Assembly (NCBI GenBank): GCA_015143295.1
Contig: CM026557.1
Span: 37,643,965 to 37,707,964 of the forward strand
Source of the DNA: Tetracentron sinense
Lineage: Eukaryota; Streptophyta; Magnoliopsida; Trochodendrales; Trochodendraceae
Length of the DNA stretch: 64,000 nt
Direction: 5' to 3'
A model generated the notes under the pieces. The model made no database searches, was not told where the DNA came from, and was given only the letters and a program-made list of their open reading frames with translations. A program made the position numbers and the translations under genes. Below are positions 56,517 through 64,000 of this stretch, one piece after another (position 1 is the first letter of the stretch; each line of letters begins with the position of its first letter).

Positions 56517-59030
56517 TGTAGAACCCCGGACCTTTTCACAGTTAATACATGACACTCTCGTTGTCATTTTTGCCTTTTTAAGAGGTATAATTAATAAATA
56601 AGGAAGAAATTGGAAATTTCGAAACGTCAGAAATGTTCCTTTTCGAAGTACGAACACAACGCAAGTTGAATCGTCACAATCGGATGAACGAGTCAAAAGA
56701 TATGGCCAAAACAGTCTGTACCTGTAGGAAATCGTAGCACAGACAACGTACTCTGATAACGTATACTGTGTGCATCCGTTGTACAACTCACCACGGGCAC
56801 GTTGTGCAGCACCACGAGTTGCACTATTCACAGCACCACGAGTTGCACTATTCATGGCACCACGAGTTGGCACTATTCATGGCACCACGAGTTGCACTAT
56901 TCATGGCACCACGAGTTGGCACTATTCACAGCACCACGAGTTGCACTATTCATGGCACCACGAGTTGGCACTATTCACAGTACCACGAGTTGCACTATTC
57001 ATGGCACCACGAGTTGCACTATTCACAGCACCACGAGTTGCACTATTCATGGCACCACGAGTTGGCACTATTCATGGCACTACGAGTTGGCACTATTCAC
57101 GGCACCACGAGTTGCACTATTCACATCACCACGAGTTGGCACTATTCACAGCACAATGTGTTCAGCACTATTCACGGTCCTCGCGTCATTGCAGAAATCC
57201 CAGTAAGGGTATTACGGTCTTTTGGTCAGTTCACTCTTACCTTAAGAGTTTAACTCGAGCCTTTAGGGCTTCATTCGACACTTAGAGAGTTTGAGAGAAT
57301 AGGAGAAAGGGGAGAAGGCGATTCTAACCTAGGGTTTCCATTTTGGAGAGAAATCAAAGGGTTTTGAAACCCTAGATCAACCTCCAGCCCATTTTTCTTC
57401 AAGATCAAGGCACAAACTCGTGAGGAGCATCTCCTCAAACTAGGGCAGCAGCTACACAGTCATTTTGGAAAGGGGTTTCTTCCTCATTTCTTCAAGGTCG
57501 GTACTTTTTACTACCCTCCTAGTTATAGTTCCTCTTCTCCCTCTATTTCTTTTGATTTTTCTTTCATTGATACATGTGCTATGAGATGGATGAATGGTGA
57601 ATGGAGAATGGTAAATGGTGAATGGTGAATGGAGATGGAATGGGCGATTGGATGCCAATGGTTGTGTGTGATGAACAAATGGGGAAGGGCATTGTTCCAA
57701 TAATGAACATACATGTACGATTTGAGTAAAACCCATCTAGAAAAGCATGTTGTAGGGTAAATCCATAATGAGCACACCCTGTTTGATGAAATGCCAAGGT
57801 GAATAAAGTGAGCTGAAAATTTGTAAAGGCATGCCTAATAAATTCTGAATATTACTAGGGCCTATGATAGTGTGTTTCTTGCTTTCCCTAAAGGATATGA
57901 ATATTACATTGCTAAATCTTTGATGCTACATGTATTGTGAAATTACCCAAATGTCATCTTTAAATTTAAATGCAAGCATGTACACGTTTCTCACGAGCAC
58001 GGCATGCATTACATGATTTATCGAGGTTTTCAAGAACATGGTTAGAGGTGGGACATATCCTACGATATGTTTTACCTCGCTCTTGGCAAGGACAAGTCAA
58101 TCATGCATTATCATAAGAAGGTTTTCCCTTCCCTCGCAAGTACATCTCACAAGGACATCTCACAAGTGAAAGGACATGACATGAGCATTTAGGAAGAAGG
58201 GTCTCCCTTCCCTCACAAGTAGTTTACTGTTCCAAGCATGACATGGCACGACATGACAAGCATGGGCATTTAGAAAGAAGGGTCTCCCTTCCCTCACAAG
58301 TAGTTTACTTTCCCAAGTAAGCATGACATGGCATGACACACATGACACGCATGATACGATAAGATAAGACAAACATGACAAGTTTTCAAGCAAGGAAATG
58401 GTATTTTCAGTCAAGTCAAGTGCACGGTGTTTTCAAGGGTTTTATCGGTTTTTATGAATTCAAGCATGATTATATACTCATTTACTTTATTGTCATGATA
58501 TGAATTATTCCTGCTTTATATGCTTGAATTGTTTCCTGCTTTATATATGCTATCTGTATGCTATGACTGTTGGTTAGTGCTTAGTACCCGCTGAGTATTC
58601 CATGCTCAGCCGTACTTCTTATGTCGGTAGGTTCTGAGGGAGCTACTGCTCCATTCGATGTTTGTGCTCCTGGTCCATCGGTGGAAGAGGAGTACGTTGA
58701 GGAGCCTTTGGAGGAACCTCCCGTAGAGGGTTATTAGTAGGTGGTGTTAGATTCTGAGTGGATTAGCTGTGGGTGAGATGAGAGTCAGATTTATGTATTT
58801 TGGTGGGCATGTCCGCACTTTCTTTTGGATTCTTTTCGTATAAACTTGGATTGATTATGTTTATACATAGAGGTTTGGTAGACTTCCGCTATACCATGTT
58901 AGAGTATGTTTCCGCTGTTTTGCCCTCTCTTGTATATGCTCTGTGGGTTTTGCAGGTTAGTCGTCAAGCAAGTCACGATTAGTTGTCCAAAGTTCACTCT
59001 AACTCCTAGGGTGGGTTTTGGGGCGCTACA
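56517..59030 (+). mobile_element. Gypsy (Tekay/Del-like) LTR without target duplication
   Basis: Starts TGTAGAACCCCGG and ends TTGGGGCGCTACA, like the LTR at 33100-35579. It is 2,514 bp with no gag-pol. The flanking 5-mers (TTTCT and CTAAC) do not match, and the two flanks correspond to places 1.25 kb apart in unit A. It holds a minisatellite (56809-57176), a leader-like segment near 57290-57500, repeated CCCTTCCCTC(A/G)CAAGTA phrases (58126-58310), and a short reading frame at about 58630-58738 that matches the other gypsy solo LTR. Confidence 0.8.
56809..57176. repeat. 24/25-bp minisatellite, 15 units
   Basis: Units follow the pattern GCACCACGAGTTG(G)CACTATTCA(CA/TG). Eight are 24 bp, six are 25 bp (one extra G), and the last is a 26-bp diverged unit. 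Because the unit has no stop in any plus-strand frame, all three frames stay open for 130-170 codons. These are not genes. Confidence 0.95.
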
Positions 59031-59699
59031 CTAACCATGGTTAATTATCTTTTAACCCCAATTAACAATCCTAACCCTGGGTTAACACACCCCTTAGCCT
59101 CCGGGCTTCATCCTTGGCTTATCGGGCCCAAACCCTAGTCTATCGGACTACCCTTTTACCTACCGGGCCCATACTTTGCACATTGACCAACCTTGGTCAA
59201 GCAAAACCCTAATCACCGGATTAGGCCCATTAGTCACCCTTGGTGCACACACACACATCTCTTAGCCTTAACACGGGCTCATGTGGTAGAACTACGCTCG
59301 GTCTGATCTCACCCCAATGTGAGTACATAGGTAACCCAACCCGGGTTCCACCCTAGTTAGCTTTTCTTTCTTACAGTTAGTATTAACTTAAACACTTTGG
59401 TAATTGATTAACTTTGAACTTTAATTTGGCTTAAACCTAGTAAGTAGGGAACCACTATAAGTGAAAATGTCGGGGTGTCTAACCCCTTCCCTGAACTTAA
59501 CCGAACCTTTTACCTTGATCTCTGATTAGAGATCAAAGACCTTATCCAACATCTCGGGGGACTTAACCCTTTTGAATGAATAAGTAGCGACTCTAAACAC
59601 TTAACAATCCCGTGAGATTTTTTTAGGGAATCAAATCCCGTGCTCACATGGACCTCACAAATTTGGACATCACTAAAGTGGACTGTCTTAATCAATAAC

Positions 59700-62085
59700 C
59701 CTCCACTTATCCCACTAGTCCCACTACTCCCACGTCCCTTCCTCTAAAATAGAGTTTAACTCTATAACTGTTACAAAAATACATTCATCCCCTCCCACAA
59801 TCCCACATCCCTTCTTTGCCTCCTCTCTTCGAAGCCCCAAGTTGTAACGTTCAAATCACTCAGCTTTCTATTCTTCTATTAAGATGAAACCCCATTCATA
59901 TCAATCGATGCTTATTGAGAATATACTCTCTAAGAAGGTAAGTTTCGTAAATCTTCTATGTTTTTTTAATCAGTTGTAAATTTCTTTTTTGTTTTAGAAA
60001 CAACTAAAATTGTTTCTATTCATTGCAGATTCCTGCCACATTCACCTCAGCTCGATCAATAACTTCTAACTACTCTAGACTTCCTTCAATTAAGATTTGA
60101 TATTTCTACTGGACAGGTGTTGTTTCATATATAATTATTTCAAGTCAGCCAACGGTCTGTATTGAATGATTAAAATGCTATATTTTTTGTTATTAGTTGA
60201 TACATGATCCTTCTTATTTTATTTACCAATAATAAACCACCATCTTATACATGATCCTTCTCATCTATCTTTTGAAAACTTCTCTGAATTCACCGCTTCA
60301 TGGAATTTGATGAAATTTGGTGCGATTTGAATTGCATGGAGTTTGTTTGACAAAAAGCCTCAATATATCGTAATTTAATGGACAGTTTTTAATGGCCTCC
60401 ATTGCATGCTTGATTGAGCTGCAATGCGGGCCCTTAATATTGTTTGCGTCATTCCCTCTAAGTGGTCCGAAATAACTCACGTATGAAGATTATTATTTTC
60501 TACCTACCTGCAAATCAATTGGTTTATTTAAAGTTTCTGGTTTGTTATTACACTAGAAATAAACTTCTACTATAGGAAGTTTTAAAGAGAATATTTCCTT
60601 CACTTATGTCTAAATGCAAACCTGAAAATGTTTATCATTTACATGAGTGTTTACATGAGGTTATGGGGGTGTGTTTTGTTTGAAACATGTCACAGATAAT
60701 ATATAATTAGAGAGTATTTGGAGGTTCAGCAAAGTAGACAAACTAATTTACCCATATGTATTGTTTATCTTCTTCTTTATGTAGTATTTGGCTTGGCTTT
60801 TTAGTTATATGATAATATCATTAATTTTATGTGTATTGTTAATCTCATTCTTTACTCTCACTTTGCAAAAAAAAAAAATTCTACATTTATTGAGATATTA
60901 TCTGGAAAAAAAGTTCTTGATACAAACATCACTTAAACCCAAGGTAACCATCTCGATTAAATAATATTTTTTTTTTGAGAGTAACTATCTCAATTAAATA
61001 TGGTACAAAGACCTATGAGTTTTCATCTTGAGAAAATAACAATGAAAGCCAGGTTTAGCATTGAATCTGATTTTGCAGACCCTTACAATTGATGTAGGTT
61101 ACTATCTCGATAACTTAGCAAATGATTCTTTCATGTAACAAAATATATGGAGTTTACAATCATTGATGTTAATTTTATACTGTTAACTATTCTTACTGAA
61201 TACAAATGGAAGCAACAGAGATCCTTTGAGTATTTGTCATCCATCTTTAACTGAATTTGATCCCAAGCAACCCTCATTGGTGGGGCACACCTTATATCTT
61301 AGCAAGAGGCACTAGGTGCCCAGGCAAATGGGACTTATAAGTTTGCCGCCTCACTACACATGGACTCGAACTTGGCCTCTTAATGAGTGTGGGTTAGCAA
61401 TCCTCAGACCGTTGATGTGTCTATTAGTATTAGACTGTTAGATAGCTCTTGAAATGTTGTCAATACTTTCTCACAAGTTCGATGGACAATTCATATATGC
61501 CTAATATTTATTTGTATTTCACCTGACTGTCGCCATTCCAATTACCCTGTGCATGTTAAAATTTGACTACATATATATCGCCTCTCGCTCTATTCTCTCC
61601 TTTAAAACCTTACCCCCACATCAATTTCTTCTTCCCGAGTTCAATTGTCATTAGTTTCTAACTTCAATATTTCTTCCCCATTACTCCATTAACTTCCCGA
61701 ACTATTCCCATAGCCATCATTTGAACTTCTCTCTAAGGATATATCCCTGTTATAGCTTCTTAATTTTTTGGATATCATTGGATAGTCAGCACAATCTTCT
61801 CAAATAACATCATCCCATATAGCTTCAAATTTAAGAAAACTCCACTCACTTTATATTAAGGCACACACCCTTTGCACTAAAAGAGTTAGAATTCGAAAGC
61901 AAAACAAGTTTTACAGTATGAAATTTAGGGATATATAAATAGATGTTAAAAAATAATGGCATTGGTTGTTGGGGTTGGGTTGTTTTGAAAGTTAGAGTGG
62001 GGACGAAGGCAACACCTTGGTTAGAAAATTCCTAAACTGAGAACTGGATGCAGAGCAGATTTTTTATGAGATAAATGAGAATACA
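59700..62085. other. Helitron interior without recognised genes
   Basis: AT-rich. A SINE-like stretch lies at about 61262-61440 (listed separately). A possible exon/donor (ATGAAACCCCATTC... to AAGAAG|GTAAGTTT near 59884-59947) has no recognised protein. Confidence 0.35.
61262..61440 (-). mobile_element. SINE-like fragment
   Basis: The minus strand has a B-box-like GGCCAAGTTCGAGTCC preceded by CTAACCCACACTCATTAAG and followed by GGCACCTAGTGCC, the style of tRNA-derived plant SINEs. No tail or target duplication was confirmed. Confidence 0.3.
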
Positions 62086-62480
62086 ACAGACATCTTGAAT
62101 TTTTTTCATGGGAATAATTTGTTCCATGCATGATAATATGAAGAATAAAACATTTGGATTATGTTTTTTTATCCAGCTACTGTGTTGATGCCAGGGTAAT
62201 AACGATCTGGCTTCCATTTGTATTTGGGTCTGCATTTTCCATGGATAAAATACCAGCTCCTGTATGCTTTATTTCAAGTTTTATCTCATCCTCAAAACTT
62301 TGAATCGTATATCGATTCTCCAGCTCTTCCTATACATGTGGGATTTCCACCTTGAACGATAAAACCTTTGATAATTCTGGGAATTTTGATGTTGTTATAG
62401 TAACCTCTTCGATATAGTTCAATGATGTTCCTACATGTTCTCAGGACATTCTTACTATCAAATTCATTTGAAATCATCTT
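62086..62480 (-). pseudogene. Captured cyclophilin (peptidyl-prolyl isomerase) fragment
   Basis: Minus-strand reading gives LRTCRNIIELYRRGYYNN, then [27 protein letters not shown], and (after a frameshift) [20 protein letters not shown]. These are the core of a single-domain cyclophilin of the PPIL1/CYP18-2 type ([27 protein letters not shown] in the family, interrupted here by changes). The conserved His-Arg of FHR reads IPR, and QFF after NGSQ is altered, so the catalytic site is lost. No introns appear within it. It starts mid-domain and ends after a stop. It lies about 160 bp before the 3' end of the candidate Helitron, fitting gene capture. Confidence 0.85.
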
Positions 62481-62611
62481 ATTTACTTAAATTTATCTTT
62501 CCCTCACATTGAATTTACATGTCTATATAGTGGCCATTTCCTAATTTAGTAATGTAAAATTTTATTTTTTAATGTTCAATATTTTTATTAAATTTCCTTA
62601 TATTTCTTCAT

Positions 62612-62639
62612 CCCGTGCATCGCACGGGGCATTTGCTAG
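62612..62639 (+). mobile_element. Helitron 3' terminus
   Basis: Perfect 7-bp-arm hairpin CCCGTGC-ATC-GCACGGG followed by GCATTTG and CTAG, with T as the next base. This is the diagnostic Helitron 3' end. Confidence 0.8.
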
Positions 62640-62757
62640 TATAAAACTAAAAGGATGATTAGTCTAGATATTATCATCTTCCCATCAACACGCATTAGGT
62701 TACGTTAATACCTACTATTGAGATCATTTTGATTAGCTGTCAACAATATTATATAAT

Positions 62758-62948
62758 GGGAAGTGATTTAAAACTCTCGATAGTACCTACTATCGAGAGC
62801 TCCACCCTTTGATTTTCAATCTAATGGCTCCAAGCATTAAGTGGGGCCATCTTTTAAACCATGTGAGGACATGGAGCCTTTGGATCTTGAATCCAAGGGT
62901 CCAGCTCTTGATAGTGTGTACTATCGAGAGTTTTTTTTATGACTTTCC
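62758..62948. mobile_element. MITE with 9-bp target duplication
   Basis: Flanked by TTATATAAT at 62749-62757 and 62949-62957. The ends GGGAAGTGAT and (other strand) GGAAAGTCAT are followed by hairpins CTCTCGATAGTA...TACTATCGAGAG at both ends. The 9-bp class suggests Mutator-like. A related end lies near 15584. Confidence 0.85.
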
Positions 62949-63008
62949 TTATATAATTCCCCAAAAGGAAACACCTGAATTGCCCTAATCCTAAGGGCGA
63001 TATACCCA

Positions 63009-63262
63009 ATGTTTTTAAAACCGGGCTGGTGGTCTAAACTGTTGGGACTATTCCGGTTCGATCGTGTCATTTTATTAGTAAAAGATTATTATTTTGTCGC
63101 TTTCCTAACATGCTCTATTGGTTTTACTAGGTTTTACCATTTTTTTTATCACCGGCTCAGGCTGGTTTTGAATTAGTTCCAATTTTTGTGGTTTTTGAAA
63201 TCGTCGACCTGATTGGTTCTTGGTTTTACAGGTTCAACCAGCCGGTTTGGTTCGATTTTCAA
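63009..63262. mobile_element. Inverted-repeat MITE, AAAACCGG type
   Basis: The left end AATGTTTTTAAAACCGG and the right end, which on the other strand reads AAGTGTTTTGAAAATCG, are inverted copies; the interior has GGTTCGAT/ATCGAACC words. No clear duplication. Confidence 0.55.
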
Positions 63263-63449
63263 AACACTTGGTGTAACTAATCAGACTCATGAGCAGGGGT
63301 GGAGCCAAGGGGGGGTTTGGGGCACGTTCCCCCCTAAACATTTGGGATTTTTTTAACATATAGGTAGCATGGCGCATGGGGTGGGTGCCTCCTCAACATT
63401 TGAATTTCTTTTTATTTTTATAATAGTTTACAAAGGACTTGGAATCCTC

Positions 63450-63690
63450 TAGTGTTATAACCGGACTCCTTAAAGTCCCGTTACAACTCACAAGTTAACA
63501 CGTGTCCCTTTTAATACACCTTAATTGTGATTAAGATCCATTAATTAAGTCTTAGGGTTCAACCACCTAACTTTGATTTTTAGAAAAAATTAATAAAAAA
63601 ATATTAACTCTAAATGTTAAAGTTATTAACTAAAGTTAAAAAAGCTTTTGTGTTGTAACCGAACTCAAAGGGGAACTTTTGAAAAAAAAA
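63450..63690. mobile_element. MITE of the common family, decayed copy
   Basis: GTTATAACCGGACTCC at the left and GTTGTAACCGAACTC at the right, with CACGTGTCCCTTTT and TTAGGGTTCAACCACC between. The rest of the window to 64000 is AT-rich with nothing recognised. Confidence 0.65.
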
Positions 63691-64000
63691 TATATTATAT
63701 TATTTAATAAGAAATATATAGTCATTAATTGCGTAAGGAGACACTTAAACTTGTGAAATCAAAATATATTTTTTATACAATATTATCTTATTATTTAACA
63801 AGGCATAGTCATAGGGCAATTGGACAGTTACTCCCGTAAATAGGGAGAAACAATACATATAGGATATGTATGAAATGGATGGACGATATGACCCAAAAAC
63901 TCAGTGTCATAAAATAAATTTGGGTTCAAATTTGGGAGCTTATAATAATTTTCACTTAGTCTTAAATGTACTAATTTGTTTCTGCTCCACAGCAATAACC

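Larger units (their letters stand above)
55850..59694 (+). mobile_element. Tat-like solo LTR with ATAAC target duplication
   Basis: Runs from TGTAAGCACTC to ...CTTAATCA, flanked by ATAAC at 55845-55849 and 59695-59699. The region near the 3' end has CGGGGTGTCTAACCCC and AGTAGCGACTCT, as in Tat-group LTRs. Interrupted by another LTR (56517-59030). Compared with unit A, about 1,249 bp (53414-54662 equivalents) are missing at the interruption. No internal coding region, so it is a solo LTR. Confidence 0.78.
52037..62639 (+). mobile_element. Candidate Helitron (10.6 kb with nested LTRs)
   Basis: The 5' end TCTCTACTACTATTATAAAAC at 52037 has the standard plant form. The 3' end is a perfect hairpin CCCGTGCATCGCACGGG (62612-62628), 7 nt, then CTAG (62636-62639) and T. 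The base before the 5' TC is T instead of A, a possible one-base change. No Rep/helicase was recognised. Most of its length is later insertion: a Tat-like LTR with a partial tandem copy (52742-59699). Without these the element is about 3.6 kb. It carries a cyclophilin fragment near the 3' end. Pairing of these two ends is inferred from orientation and family form only. Confidence 0.42.

Noticed and set aside
56768..57285. Three overlapping plus-strand open frames of 134-171 codons, rich in His, Ala and Ser
   Set aside because: They are the three readings of the 24/25-bp minisatellite inside an LTR; no stop occurs in the unit, so length carries no meaning.

Overview
The window is a transposon-rich flowering-plant nuclear region. 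It is AT-rich, has plant-type introns, carries nuclear genes for mitochondrial proteins, and contains plant Helitron, hAT, Mutator-type MITE, L1-type LINE, Copia and Ty3/gypsy LTR sequences. The species cannot be told from the sequence. No bacterial operon, CRISPR array, tRNA or rRNA gene was seen.

Three host genes are supported. (1) A PPR596-like P-class pentatricopeptide repeat gene: its large second exon is at 4434-5681 (+), and no first exon was recognised in the 4.4 kb upstream. (2) A complete seven-exon phosphoglycerate-mutase-like (histidine phosphatase) gene at 17590-21795 (+), 247 residues, with a plausible TATA box and a CT-rich leader. (3) A complete NDUFA6/B14 complex I subunit gene on the minus strand. 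Exon 1 is 45379-45167 and exon 2 is 31687-31502, giving 132 residues. A 13,479-bp intron separates them and is largely made of transposons.

Layout: 1-1513 is probably part of a gypsy LTR (minus), followed by an unrecognised broken reading frame (1766-2545). The PPR exon follows. From 7 to 17 kb lies a field of MITEs, small Helitrons, a LINE 3' remnant and a multi-layer palindrome of about 2.4 kb (11234-13610). After the phosphatase gene comes a dead LINE (22235-24672), a SINE-like element, small foldbacks and a Tat-like solo LTR (29368-30612). The NDUFA6 intron holds an hAT MITE, a gypsy solo LTR (33100-35579), LINE debris, and a 7.3-kb dead hAT transposon (36655-43979). That hAT is itself interrupted by a LINE, which is interrupted by a Mutator-like MITE; it also holds two MITEs with hAT-related ends. 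From 45.5 to 51.8 kb are inverted-repeat elements and MITEs.

The last 12 kb (52037-62639) look like one non-autonomous Helitron. It carries a degenerate cyclophilin fragment, was invaded by a Tat-like solo LTR, then part-duplicated in tandem, and then received a second gypsy LTR that has no target duplication and contains a 24/25-bp minisatellite.

The genes do not form a functional unit. Two of the three (PPR596-like and NDUFA6) belong to mitochondrial gene expression and respiration. The main interest is how the host genes have kept their reading frames amid repeated nested insertion. No clearly new biological system was found. The best candidates for a second look are a short reading frame conserved between two gypsy solo LTRs, recurrent hairpins inside Tat-like LTRs, the LTR lacking a target duplication, and the Helitron with a captured cyclophilin fragment.
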